Assembly: GCA_965221075.1 (NCBI GenBank) | Contig: OZ244865.1 | Span: 2,790,001-2,854,000 of the forward strand | Direction of reading: 5' to 3' | Source: UBA2970 sp965221075 | GTDB lineage: Bacteria > Verrucomicrobiota > Verrucomicrobiia > Limisphaerales > AAA164-E04 | DNA: 64,000 bases | Part shown: piece after piece, positions 28,758 through 36,880 of the stretch | Layout: the number at the start of each line of letters is the position of its first letter | Position numbering within the stretch: position 1 is the stretch's first letter | Program-made: the position numbers and the translations under genes | Notes under the pieces: model-generated | Seen by the model: only the letters and a program-made list of their open reading frames with translations | The model's database searches: none | Told to the model about the DNA's origin: nothing

Positions 28758-31145
28758 ATGAATCGGGCGGCGCGACTCGGGTTCCTGGCCCTGGCGGCTC
28801 CGCTGTGCGGATGGGCCCAGTCGGCCCTCCCCCCCGCCCACGACGGGGAGATCTCCTTCGCCCGGGACATCGCCCCCCTGCTCGAGTCGCGCTGCGTGCG
28901 CTGCCACGGGCGGGGACGGAGCCAGGGAGGCTTCCGCATCGACACCCGGGAGCTGATCCTGGAGGAGTCGGCCACCGGCCCCTCGGTGGTTCCCGGCGAC
29001 AGCGCCGGCAGCTACCTGGTCGAGCTGGTCGCCGGGACGGATCCCGGCTTCGTGATGCCCCAGAAGGGCGCCCGCCTGACCGGCAGGGAGGTGGGACTGG
29101 TGCGCGCCTGGATCGACCGCAACCTCCCCTGGGAGGAGGGGATCGACTTCCGCCGCAGGCCCTCGCCCAACCTGGAGCCGGCGCGCCCTCCCCTCCCGGA
29201 GAGCCCTGGCGGCTGGATCGCCTCCCATCCGGTGGACGCCTTCGTCTCCGGCTACTTCCGGGACCAGGGCTTCGAGCCCCCGCCCCCGGTCTCCGACCGC
29301 CTGTTCGCCCGGAGGGCCTGGCTGGACGCCGTGGGGCTCCTGCCCCCGCCCGGGGAGCTGGAGGCCTTCCTGGAGGATCCCCGCTTCGACAAGCGCCGGC
29401 GGCTGGTCGAGCGCCTCCTGGCCGACCGCCGCGGCTACGCCGACCACTGGCTCTCGTTCTGGAACGATCTGCTGCGCAACGACTACCGCGGGACCGGATT
29501 CATCGACGGAGGCCGGCGGCAGATCTCCGCCTGGCTCCACCGGGCCCTGGCGGAGAACCGCCCCTACGACCGGTTCGTGCACGACCTGGTCTCGGGGAGC
29601 CCCGGGGCCGAGGGATTCACCAAGGGGATCGTCTGGCGCGGGGTGGTCAACGCCAGCCAGCAGCCGGCCATGCAGGCCGCCCAGAACGTCAGCCAGGTGT
29701 TCCTGGGGGTCAACCTGAAGTGCGCCTCCTGCCACGACAGCTTCGTCGACGACTGGACCCTGGAGGACGCCTACGGCATGGCGGGCTTCTTCTCCGAGGG
29801 CCCGCTGGCGATGCACCAGTGCGACCGCCCCCTGGGGCGGAGCGCCCCGCTGAAGTACCTCCACAGCCGCGAGGCCTCAGCCTCCCCCCCGGCCTCCCGC
29901 AGCGAGAGGATGGAGCAGCTGGCCGGGATGCTGGCCCGCAGGGAGAACGGACGCCTGTCGCGCACCATTGTCAACCGGCTCTGGTCCCGCCTGATGGGCC
30001 AGGGGCTGGTCCCGGACCGGGAGGGCATGGAGGCCCCCGCCCGGATCCCGGGGCTGCTCGACTGGCTGGCGGAGGATCTGGCCGATCACGGATTCGACCT
30101 CAAGCACACCCTGGCGCTCCTGATGGCCTCCCGCACCTACCAGCTGCCCTCGGTCCCCGTGCCCGATCCCGCCGAAGAGGACGGCGCCGCCTTCCGGGGG
30201 CCCCTCCTGCGGCGGCTGAGCGCCGAGCAGTTCGTCGACGCCCTGGGCTCGCTGGCCGGGAGCCGGTTCCGGTCCCCGGCCAGCTCCGGCATCGACCTGA
30301 GCCGGACCCTCCCCGAGGAGGCCCGCAGGGAGCTGGAGCGGGGACTTGCCCGGGCGGAGTGGATCGCCCTCGAGGAGCCGGGAGGTGAGCCGGCCTGGTT
30401 CGAGCGCCGGTTCGAGCTGGAGGAGGCGCCCGCCTCGGCCGACATCTGGGCGGCCGCCACCGGGGCCCTTGAAATCCGCCTGAACGACCGCCGGATCGGA
30501 GAGGCCGAGGCGGGATCCGAGGTTCGCCACTGGTCGCTCAAGCCCCACCTCGGGCCGGGAGAGCACATTCTCCGCATCGCCGTCCTCCCCGGAGATCCGC
30601 CGGTCCGGCCAGCCATCCACGCCCTCGTCCGCCTCAGCGGCCAGCCCCAGCAGCGGGGCCCGGCCCGCTACCTGGGAAGCGGCCTCCACTGGGAGGGCTC
30701 CTCCCGGATCTCGCTGCTCCAGGATCCGCCCATGGATCCGCGGGAGGAGGCGATGCGGAGGATCGCCGCCATGCAGGAGCAGGGGAGGATAAGGAGCTCC
30801 ATGGTGGCGGCCGATCCCCTGACCCGGGCCCTGGGCCGCCCCAGCCGGGAGCAGGTGGTGGTCCGGCGGCCCTCCGAGGCCACCACCCTGCAGGCGCTGG
30901 AGCTGACCAACGGGGAAACCCTGGCCGAGTGGCTCTCCCGAATCGCCCCCGCCCTGGAGAGGCGGTACGCCGGCCGTCCCCGGGAGCTGGTCGAGAGCCT
31001 CTACGCGGCAGGCCTGGGACGCCCTCCCCTGCCCCGGGAGGCCTCGCTGTGCATGGGCTTCCTGGAGGACCGCGCCGACGGGACCGGAGTCGAGGATCTG
31101 CTCTGGGCCCTGGCGATGCAGCCCGAGTTCCAGCTGATCCGCTAG
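28758..31145 (+). CDS. Secreted PSCyt1-PSCyt2-PSD1 protein (DUF1549/DUF1553)
   Basis: This 795-residue exported protein begins with a signal peptide (MNRAARLGFLALAAPLCGWAQS). Residues about 30-130 are a planctomycete-type cytochrome c domain with the haem motif CVRCH (46-50). PSCyt2 (DUF1549; DRLFARRAWLDAVGLLPPPG and HWLSFWNDLLRNDYRGTGF) follows, with a second CASCH motif near residue 322. PSD1 (DUF1553) includes RTIVNRLWSRLMGQGLV and LKHTLALLMASRTYQLP. Such proteins are abundant in Planctomycetes and Verrucomicrobiota and usually sit beside a DUF1501 gene; none is present here. The substrate is unknown; redox roles in polysaccharide use have been suggested. The ATG at 28758 lies 9 bases after a TAGAAT box (28744-28749). 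Confidence 0.9.
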   Translation: MNRAARLGFLALAAPLCGWAQSALPPAHDGEISFARDIAPLLESRCVRCHGRGRSQGGFRIDTRELILEESATGPSVVPGDSAGSYLVELVAGTDPGFVMPQKGARLTGREVGLVRAWIDRNLPWEEGIDFRRRPSPNLEPARPPLPESPGGWIASHPVDAFVSGYFRDQGFEPPPPVSDRLFARRAWLDAVGLLPPPGELEAFLEDPRFDKRRRLVERLLADRRGYADHWLSFWNDLLRNDYRGTGFIDGGRRQISAWLHRALAENRPYDRFVHDLVSGSPGAEGFTKGIVWRGVVNASQQPAMQAAQNVSQVFLGVNLKCASCHDSFVDDWTLEDAYGMAGFFSEGPLAMHQCDRPLGRSAPLKYLHSREASASPPASRSERMEQLAGMLARRENGRLSRTIVNRLWSRLMGQGLVPDREGMEAPARIPGLLDWLAEDLADHGFDLKHTLALLMASRTYQLPSVPVPDPAEEDGAAFRGPLLRRLSAEQFVDALGSLAGSRFRSPASSGIDLSRTLPEEARRELERGLARAEWIALEEPGGEPAWFERRFELEEAPASADIWAAATGALEIRLNDRRIGEAEAGSEVRHWSLKPHLGPGEHILRIAVLPGDPPVRPAIHALVRLSGQPQQRGPARYLGSGLHWEGSSRISLLQDPPMDPREEAMRRIAAMQEQGRIRSSMVAADPLTRALGRPSREQVVVRRPSEATTLQALELTNGETLAEWLSRIAPALERRYAGRPRELVESLYAAGLGRPPLPREASLCMGFLEDRADGTGVEDLLWALAMQPEFQLIR

Positions 31146-31150
31146 GCAGG

Positions 31151-32263
31151 CTAGGCGCGCTCCTGCACCAGGACCCGGAAGGAGCGGCCGAAGCCCTCGG
31201 GATGGGCCAGGGTCCCCCACTGCCGCATGCGCCGGGGAGTCATCCACTCCCCGGCCGCTCCCCGGCGGACCCCCTCCTCGAGCGCCCGGGAGAGGAACCT
31301 CTCCTGCAGGACCAGATCCCGGGTGCGCAGCCCTTCCTCCTCCCCCGCTGCGGACAGCTCCGAGAAGTCCACATGGCTGGTCAGGTCCTGCTCCCCGGGC
31401 GAGTCCAGCAAATCCCCCGACACCCGGTGCCCCCGGTAGGCGCGGAGGGTGCCCTCCGCCCTGTGGGGCATCAGGAACTCCAGGGTCGGCAGCCCGTAGT
31501 CGACGGTCGCCAGGAGGCCCCGGCCCAGCCGCCGCGCCGCCGACTTCCACCAGTCCCTGGCCCGCCGGCCCCTCTCGGTGGCGAAGCCGTCCCGCAGCCG
31601 CTCCAGGCACTCGGAGGGCACGGCCGCCAGGGAGCCCAGCAGGCCGCTCCGGGGATCCAGCGCCTCCATCCGCCGCCACTGGAAGCGCCCCCCCTCCCAC
31701 CCCACCCCGCAGCGGATCCACCGGCCCCTCGCCCGGTCCCAGCGGAGCCTCTCCACCGGTAGGGCGTCTAGCAGCTCGTTGGAGAAGAGGATCCCTTCGA
31801 GGCCGCCCGGAGGGAGGGAGCCGAGCGAGGAGCGCCACGCCACCCTCGGGGCGTGGTCCGACAGCCGCTCCGCCTGCCGGGCCCGGAAGGCGGGATCGGG
31901 CTCGACGATCTCGTAGCGCAGGCGGGAGTAGAGATCGCCGTGGGCCGCCCTGCAATGGTCCAGGATGTCGCAGGCCAGGCGGCCGTCGTGGGCCCCCGCC
32001 TCGACCCACCGCACCGGGCTCCACCGCCTCTCCCGGGTCCATCCCGCCAGCCGCTCGCAGAGGAGCAGCCCGAACAGGTCCCCCACGCTCACGCTGGTGA
32101 GGAAGTCGCCCCCGCGCCCGATCCTCCCCTCCCTCCGGTAGTAGCCGTGGTCCGGGTGGTAGAGGGCCTCCTCCATGAAGCGGGAGAAGGGCATGGGCCC
32201 CTCCTCCGCCATCCGGCGGGCCAGGATCCGGTCCAGATCGCTCCTTCCGATCGGGGTTGACAT
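31151..32263 (-). CDS. MidA/NDUFAF7-like SAM-dependent methyltransferase
   Basis: This 370-residue protein matches the DUF185 (Methyltransf_28) family, whose eukaryotic member methylates a complex I arginine. Landmarks: GPMPFSRFMEEALYHPDHGY followed by Y and R residues, GRGGDFLTSVSVGDLFG, VEAGAHDGRLACDIL (SAM site in place of EhGPGtG, here GAHDG), GILFSNELLDALPVERLRW, LATVDYGLPTLEFLMP and TSHVDFSEL. The ATG at 32263 (MSTPIGRSDLDRIL) suits the homology better than one at 32344. It converges with the PSD1-protein gene, 5 bp apart. The bacterial target is unknown. Confidence 0.88.
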   Translation of the reverse strand: MSTPIGRSDLDRILARRMAEEGPMPFSRFMEEALYHPDHGYYRREGRIGRGGDFLTSVSVGDLFGLLLCERLAGWTRERRWSPVRWVEAGAHDGRLACDILDHCRAAHGDLYSRLRYEIVEPDPAFRARQAERLSDHAPRVAWRSSLGSLPPGGLEGILFSNELLDALPVERLRWDRARGRWIRCGVGWEGGRFQWRRMEALDPRSGLLGSLAAVPSECLERLRDGFATERGRRARDWWKSAARRLGRGLLATVDYGLPTLEFLMPHRAEGTLRAYRGHRVSGDLLDSPGEQDLTSHVDFSELSAAGEEEGLRTRDLVLQERFLSRALEEGVRRGAAGEWMTPRRMRQWGTLAHPEGFGRSFRVLVQERA

Positions 32264-32401
32264 GGATTTCCGGCGGGGGCAGAGTGCCTGCTCGTCCCGG
32301 GTCGATAGAGCCTCTCTTGCTCCCTTCGGCGAGGAAAAGTCCACTTATTTCTTGCCAAGGGGGGAAAGATCTGGTCTCTTACCCCCGGACGGTGCGATGC
32401 G

Positions 32402-32436
32402 CCCGGAGGAAAAGATCTTTTTCTGTTGACTCCGGG
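32402..32436 (+). promoter_or_regulatory. Nested inverted repeat upstream of the secreted-protein array
   Basis: CCCGGAG (32402-32408) pairs with CTCCGGG (32430-32436), and between them lies GAAAAGATCTTTTTC, itself nearly palindromic. The structure lies 58 bases before the ATG at 32494. It could be an operator, a leader hairpin or a terminator; nothing in the sequence decides. Confidence 0.4.
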
Positions 32437-32493
32437 AACGCCTCCGCCGAAGCTGGTCCGCACAAGGTACTGCTACAACACAGTTAGTAACAC

Positions 32494-33114
32494 ATGAGAA
32501 CACGAACGCTACTCGTCGCCGTGCTGGGAGCGCTGAGCCTCTCCGTCGCCGTGGCGCAGACCTCGGTCAACGCCGTGGGCTACGTCAACAAGAGCCTGGG
32601 GTCGGGCTTCAGCCTGATCACCAACCCGCTGAGCTTCGGGGACAACATGCTCTCCGAGCTGATCCCCTCCGCTCCCGACGGCTCCAAGGTCTTCGTCTTC
32701 CGCAACGGCGCCTACGACACCGCCTCCTACCTGAGCGCGCTGAACTCCTGGACCAAGGACCTCAACCTGCCGGTCGGAGAGGGCTTCTTCTTCGAGAACA
32801 CGTCCGACACGGCTGTGACCGTCACATTCATCGGCGAGGTGCTCCAGGGAGGGGACACCAACAAGCAGGTTCCGGCTGGCCTGAGCATCCAGGGCTCTCT
32901 GGTTCCCCAGGCAGGCAGCCTTTCCGACCTGGCGTTTCCCGGCGGCGACGGCGACGCGGTCTACGAGTGGACCGGCGCAGGATGGGCCAGCCACTCTTAT
33001 CTCGAGGTGCTGGGAGGATGGACCTCGCAGCCGACGATAGCAGTCGGAGACGCGGTCTTCGTCGACAAGGCGACTGCTGCCGAGTGGAGCCGCAACTTCA
33101 GCATCCAGCAGTAG
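32494..33114 (+). CDS. Secreted protein of unknown function, head of the array
   Basis: This 206-residue protein has a clear signal peptide (MRTRTLLVAVLGALSLSVAVAQ) and a mature part beginning TSVNAVGYVNKSLGSGFSL. Related proteins with the opening 'VNxVGYVNxxxxxGFxLxxNPL' occur widely in Verrucomicrobiota, without known function. Mature halves repeat loosely: FSLITNPLSFGDNMLSELIP..FRNGAYDTASYLSALNSW against LVPQAGSLSDLAFPGGDGDAV..GWASHSYLEVLGGW, so it probably consists of two beta units. No sorting signal is at its end, unlike its neighbours. The first PEP-CTERM gene starts 40 bp later with no terminator between, so they are likely co-transcribed. Degraded copies of its last third recur in each downstream repeat unit. 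Confidence 0.8.
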   Translation: MRTRTLLVAVLGALSLSVAVAQTSVNAVGYVNKSLGSGFSLITNPLSFGDNMLSELIPSAPDGSKVFVFRNGAYDTASYLSALNSWTKDLNLPVGEGFFFENTSDTAVTVTFIGEVLQGGDTNKQVPAGLSIQGSLVPQAGSLSDLAFPGGDGDAVYEWTGAGWASHSYLEVLGGWTSQPTIAVGDAVFVDKATAAEWSRNFSIQQ

Positions 33115-33154
33115 GCAGGCTCTTTTGGAGAACACGCAGAACCAACCAATCAAG

Positions 33155-33640
33155 ATGAGAAAACTACTGTTCGCAGCGCTTCTGGCTCTGGGAACCTCGG
33201 TCGCCAGCGCGCAGGGAACCCTGAACCTCCTCAACAGTAATCCTGACGCTCAGGTGACCTATGGTACCGATCAGTTCGGCCATACCATAGGAGCTGGCGT
33301 GGACTCGGACTTCACCGCCTATCTCCAGATGGACGGCGAGACCGTGGCTCAGACTCCGTTCATCCAGAACGGCATCTTCAGCGGCGGCACCGTCACCCTG
33401 GACGGCGTTCCTGGCCCGGGACCAGTCTCCTTGGAAGTCTACGCCGAGAACACCGACGGGACTCTCTACGGTTCGTCGGGAATCTTCTCACAGCCTCTGG
33501 GCGGAGTCGGCACGCCTCCCTCCACTCCGGCAGGTCTGGCCATGCCCGGATTCCAGGTTGTCCCCGAGCCCTCGCATGTCGCTCTCGCTCTTCTGGGCGG
33601 TGCGGCCCTGCTCTTCTCCCGTCGCCGCAAGAAGAGCTGA
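33155..33640 (+). CDS. PEP-CTERM secreted protein, array copy 1
   Basis: A 161-residue protein with a signal peptide (MRKLLFAALLALGTSVASAQ), a short beta-rich mature part (GTLNLLNSNPDAQVTYGTDQ onward) and a C-terminal sorting signal: VPEPSHVALALLGG, hydrophobic stretch, then SRRRKKS. PEP-CTERM signals are cleaved by an exosortase and the protein is exported to the envelope or matrix; no exosortase gene is in the window. I start at the ATG at 33155, not the TTG at 33125, because the signal peptide begins there. The mature domain shares TYGTDQFGHTIGAGVDSDFT almost exactly with copy 2. Confidence 0.88.
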   Translation: MRKLLFAALLALGTSVASAQGTLNLLNSNPDAQVTYGTDQFGHTIGAGVDSDFTAYLQMDGETVAQTPFIQNGIFSGGTVTLDGVPGPGPVSLEVYAENTDGTLYGSSGIFSQPLGGVGTPPSTPAGLAMPGFQVVPEPSHVALALLGGAALLFSRRRKKS

Positions 33641-33690
33641 CCAGCAGTCCGTCGCCAGCACGGTCTAGCAGTTCACTGTTCTCTATGGTG

Positions 33691-33723
33691 GCCGTCCTCC
33701 CTTCGGGGAGGGCGGCTTTTTTT
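33691..33723 (+). terminator. Rho-independent terminator after array copy 1
   Basis: GCCGTCCTCCC, loop TTCG, GGGAGGGCGGC and then seven T. The stem is 11 bp with one G-T pair. Confidence 0.9.
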
Positions 33724-33850
33724 CTTCTCCCGGAAGCCCAGAGCTAGGGCCGCCTACGTGGGGATCCCCGCCTGCCCGGCCCCGCCCTTTCCAGCTTGCC
33801 CCCCGACAGGGTTAGTGGCAGGATCCCATACGTAGTCCCTGGAGAGCCCG

Positions 33851-34060
33851 TCTTCCCTCTCCTACCTGAAGTTCCCCGGTGGTGACGAAGGCGCGGTCTG
33901 CGAAAGGACCGGATAGGTGCCGCATGGTCCAGCCACTCGTACCTCAATGCAATGCCCCGGGGGGGATGGACCTCGCACCCCGCTCCGGCGGTCGGCGATG
34001 AGGTTATCATCGACATGGCAGCCTCTGCCGAGTGGTCGCAGCTTCGCCATCCAGCAGGCG
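33851..34060 (+). pseudogene. Remnant of the 206-residue secreted gene, repeat unit 2
   Basis: The stretch is alignable with the last third of the gene at 32494: CCCCGGTGGTGACGAAGGCGCGGT (FPGGD-EGAV) and a WTSHPAPAVGDEVIIDMAAS reading, ending in AEWSQLRHPAG beside AEWSRNFSIQQ of the parent. Stops and indels break it. It precedes PEP-CTERM copy 2. Confidence 0.8.
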
Positions 34061-34096
34061 AGTCATTTAGAGAACACGTAGTGCCAAGCAGCCAAG

Positions 34097-34576
34097 ATGA
34101 AAGTACGACTGTTCGCAGCGATGCTGGCTCTAGGAACCTCGGCCGCCAGCGCGCAGGGAACCCTGACGTTCCTCAACGGCTCTGCTCCGGTGACCTATGG
34201 TACCGATCAGTTTGGCCATACCATAGGAGCTGGCGTGGACTCGGACTTCACCGCCTATCTCCAGATGGACGGCAAGACCGTGGCTCAGACTCCGTTCATC
34301 CAGAATGGCATATTCAGCGGCGGCACCGTCACCCTGGACGGCGTCCCTGGCCCAGGACCGGTTGATATGCAAGTCTACGTCTCCAACACCGACGGCTCTT
34401 TATACTGCTGGTCGAAGATCTTCTCCCAGCCGCTGGGAGGAGTCGGCACGCCTCCCTCCACACCGGCGAAGCTGGCCATGCCCAGCTTCGAGGTGTGTGT
34501 CCCTGAGCCCTCGCATGTCGCTCTTGCGCTTCTAGGTGGAGCTGCTCTGCTCTTTTCGCGTCGCCGCAAGAGCTGA
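34097..34576 (+). CDS. PEP-CTERM secreted protein, array copy 2
   Basis: 159 residues: signal peptide MKVRLFAAMLALGTSAASAQ, mature start GTLTFLNGSAPVTYGTDQFG, and end VPEPSHVALALLGGAAL with SRRRKS. It is the closest relative of copy 1: the stretch from TYGTDQFGHT through FIQNGIFSGGTVTLDGVPGP is nearly identical. The part before the signal reads KIFSQPLGGVGTPPSTPAKL, with a Trp-Ser-Lys in place of the usual SSG. Confidence 0.87.
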   Translation: MKVRLFAAMLALGTSAASAQGTLTFLNGSAPVTYGTDQFGHTIGAGVDSDFTAYLQMDGKTVAQTPFIQNGIFSGGTVTLDGVPGPGPVDMQVYVSNTDGSLYCWSKIFSQPLGGVGTPPSTPAKLAMPSFEVCVPEPSHVALALLGGAALLFSRRRKS

Positions 34577-34626
34577 TCAGCAATCCTTCGCCAGCGCGGT
34601 CAACCAGTCCGCTGTTCTCTGTGGTG

Positions 34627-34659
34627 GCCGTCCTCCCTTCGGGGAGGACGGCTTTTTTT
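34627..34659 (+). terminator. Rho-independent terminator after array copy 2
   Basis: GCCGTCCTCCC, TTCG loop, GGGAGGACGGC, seven T. The 11-bp stem is perfect, the best preserved of the array's terminators. Confidence 0.92.
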
Positions 34660-34786
34660 CTTCTCCCGGAAGCCCTGCAGAGCTGGGACCGACGACGTGG
34701 GAATCCCCGCCTGCCCGGAACCGCCCCTTCCAGCTTGCCTCCCGACGAGATGGTGGCAGGATCCCATCCATAGTCCCTGGAGAGTC

Positions 34787-34994
34787 CGTCTTCCCTCTCC
34801 TACCTGGAGTTCCCCGGTGGTGACGAAGGCGCGGTCTGCGAAAGGACCGAATAGGTGCCGCATGGTCCAGCCACTCGTACTTCGATGTCTCGGGAGGATG
34901 GCCCTCGCAACTCGCTGTGGCGGTCGTCAATGCGATCATCACCGACAAGGCAGCCTCTGCCGAGTGAGTGGGCGCAGCTTCACCATCCAGCAGG
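34787..34994 (+). pseudogene. Remnant of the 206-residue secreted gene, repeat unit 3
   Basis: Same relic as in unit 2 (TTCCCCGGTGGTGACGAAGG, then SYFDVSGGWPSQLAVAVVN-like codons), again broken by stops. It ends at CCATCCAGCAGG, which corresponds to the parent's SIQQ. Confidence 0.75.
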
Positions 34995-35030
34995 GAATTA
35001 GTCGAAAACACGCAGAACCAAGCTGCCAAG

Positions 35031-35504
35031 ATGAGAATGCGAATGTTCGCAGTGCTTCTGGCTCTGGGAATCTCGGCCGCCAGCGCGCAGGGAACCCTGA
35101 CGTTCCTAAACGGCTCTGCTCCGGTGGCCAGTTGGACAGGGCCGCCTGTGTGGTCCGATTTCACAGCCTACCTGGAGATGGATGGAAAGGTCGTGGCTTC
35201 GGCTCCCTTCATCTCCAACGACTACGGATACGCTGGTATCTTCAACGGCGGCACCGTCACCCTGGACGGCATCCCTGGCCCAGGACCGGTTGATATGGTA
35301 GTCTACATCTCCAACGCCGACGGCTCTCTCCACTGCTCGTCGGGGATCTTCTCCCAGCCGCTGGGAGGAGTCGGCACGCCTCCTTCCACTCCGGCGAATC
35401 TGGCTATGCCCGCATTCGCCTTATGTCCGGAACCCTCGCACGTCGCTCTCGCTCTTCTGGGCGGAGCGTCCCTGCTCCTCTCCCGTCGCCGCTGCAAGAG
35501 CTGA
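35031..35504 (+). CDS. PEP-CTERM secreted protein, array copy 3
   Basis: 157 residues: signal peptide MRMRMFAVLLALGISAASAQ, mature start GTLTFLNGSAPVASWTGPPV, conserved SGIFSQPLGGVGTPPSTPAN and ending PEPSHVALALLGGASLL with SRRRCKS. The first variable segment (ASWTGPPVWSDFT) replaces the longer YGTDQFGHTIGAG of copies 1-2. A Cys precedes the sorting motif (LCPEPS) and another lies in the basic tail. The start is the ATG at 35031, at the signal peptide. Confidence 0.87.
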   Translation: MRMRMFAVLLALGISAASAQGTLTFLNGSAPVASWTGPPVWSDFTAYLEMDGKVVASAPFISNDYGYAGIFNGGTVTLDGIPGPGPVDMVVYISNADGSLHCSSGIFSQPLGGVGTPPSTPANLAMPAFALCPEPSHVALALLGGASLLLSRRRCKS

Positions 35505-35553
35505 CCAGCAGTCCGTCGCTAGCGCAGTCTGCCAGTTTACTGCTCTCTAAGGT

Positions 35554-35590
35554 GTCCGTCCTCCCTTCGGGGGAGGGCGGCTTATTATCT
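35554..35590 (+). terminator. Degenerate terminator after array copy 3
   Basis: GTCCGTCCTCCC-TTCG-GGGGAGGGCGGC still folds, but the T-run has mutated to TTATTAT, so termination is probably weakened. Confidence 0.6.
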
Positions 35591-35716
35591 TCTTCCGGAA
35601 GCCCTGCAGATCTGGGGCAGCCGATGTGGAGATCCCAGACTTCCCGGACCCGCCCTTTCCAGCTTGCCCCCTGGGAGGGATGGTGGCAGGATCCCGTCCA
35701 TAGTCCTTGGAGAGCC

Positions 35717-35922
35717 CGTCTTCCCACTCCGACCTGGCGTTCCCCGGTTGTGACGAAGGCACGGTCTGCGAAAGGACCGGATCGGTGCCGCATGGTCTAG
35801 CCACTCGTGCCTCAATGCCCCGGGGGGATGGACTTCGCACCCCGATCTGGCGGTCGGCGATGCGGACTTCATCGACATGGCAGCTGCTGCCGAGTGGGTG
35901 CAGCTTCGCCATCCAGCAGGCG
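35717..35922 (+). pseudogene. Remnant of the 206-residue secreted gene, repeat unit 4
   Basis: Retains HSDLAFPGCDEG-like coding (SDLAFPG of the parent) and ends GCAGCTTCGCCATCCAGCAGG. Broken by stops, like its sisters. Confidence 0.75.
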
Positions 35923-35958
35923 AGTCATTAAGAGAACACGTAGAGCCAAGCAACCAAG

Positions 35959-36495
35959 ATGAGAGTTCGACTGTTCGCAGCGATTCTAGCTCTGGGAATC
36001 TCGGCCGCCAGCGCGCAGGGAACCCTGACATTCCTCAACGCCTCTGCTCCGGTGTACTATCCCCGATTCACTGGGAAACCCGAAGGGACGGGTTTAGGCT
36101 CAGACTTCACCGCCTATCTCGAGATGGACGGAGAGACAGTGGCTTCGGCTCCCTTCATCTCCAACGCCAACGGAGGCACCGGCATCTTCAACGGAGGCAC
36201 CGTCACCCTGGACGGCGTCCCTGGCCCAGGACCGGTTGATATGGTTGTCCGCATCTCCAACTCCGACTATTCCCTCTACGGGACCTCGGGAATCTTCCCC
36301 CAGCCTCTTGGCGGAGTCGGTACGCCTCCCTCCACTCCGGCGAATCTGGCCATGCCCGCATTTGTGGTGATCCCTGAGCCCTCGCACGTCGCTCTTGCGC
36401 TTCTGGGCGGAGCGGTCCTGCTCTTCTCGCGTCGCCGCAAGAGCAGATCAGCAGTCCTTCGAAAGCGCGGTCACCCAGTTCGCTGTTCTCCATAG
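35959..36495 (+). CDS. PEP-CTERM secreted protein, array copy 4, with run-on tail
   Basis: 178 residues: signal peptide MRVRLFAAILALGISAASAQ, variable segment VYYPRFTGKPEGTGLGSDFT, NGGTGIFNGGTVTLDGVPGP, and IPEPSHVALALLGGAVLL with SRRRKS. The normal stop after RRRKS has changed from TGA to AGA (AAGAGCAGATCAG against AAGAGCTGATCAG in copy 2), so the protein runs on for 17 more residues (RSAVLRKRGHPVRCSP) to a TAG. Extra basic residues after the sorting signal are unusual and may hinder exosortase processing. Confidence 0.82.
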   Translation: MRVRLFAAILALGISAASAQGTLTFLNASAPVYYPRFTGKPEGTGLGSDFTAYLEMDGETVASAPFISNANGGTGIFNGGTVTLDGVPGPGPVDMVVRISNSDYSLYGTSGIFPQPLGGVGTPPSTPANLAMPAFVVIPEPSHVALALLGGAVLLFSRRRKSRSAVLRKRGHPVRCSP

Positions 36496-36497
36496 CG

Positions 36498-36529
36498 GCT
36501 GTCCTCCCTGCGAGGAAGGCAGCTTTTTT
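36498..36529 (+). terminator. Degenerate terminator after array copy 4
   Basis: GCTGTCCTCCC-TGCG-AGGAAGGCAGC then TTTTTT. Mismatches lie in the stem, but the T-run is intact. Confidence 0.6.
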
Positions 36530-36656
36530 CTTCTCCCGGAAGCCCTGCTGAGAAGGAGCCTCCAACACGGGAATCCCCGCCTTCCCGGACCCGCCGTTTC
36601 CAGGTTGCTCCCCGGCAGTGATGAGTTCAGGATCGCTGCCGTAGCACTTGGGAAGA

Positions 36657-36838
36657 CCGTCTTCCCTCTCCGATCTGGCGTACCACGGTGGCGGCGAAGG
36701 GATCGGTACCGCATGGTCCAGCTACTCTTACCTCGATATACGGGGAGGATGGCACTCGCAGCCGACTCCGGAGGCCGGCGATGCGGACTTCGTCGACATG
36801 GCAGCCGCCGCAGAACGGGATCAGCTTCGCCATCCAGT
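36657..36838 (+). pseudogene. Remnant of the 206-residue secreted gene, repeat unit 5
   Basis: Reads SDLAYHGGGEG, then SYSYLDIRGGWHSQPTPEAG, DADFVDMAAAAE, close to the parent's SHSYLEVLGGWTSQPTIAVG and DAVFVDKATAAE. It is the least disrupted of the relics but lacks a start and has an internal stop. Confidence 0.78.
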
Positions 36839-36880
36839 CAAGAATCATCTGGAAAAAACACGTAGATACAAACTGGCAAG

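Noticed and set aside
33820..33880. TTGCCC-N17-CAGGAT blocks repeated in each array unit as promoters
   Set aside because: The spacing is conserved, but the blocks lie next to or within the relics of the upstream coding sequence and the -10 match is poor, so the conservation may be only shared ancestry.
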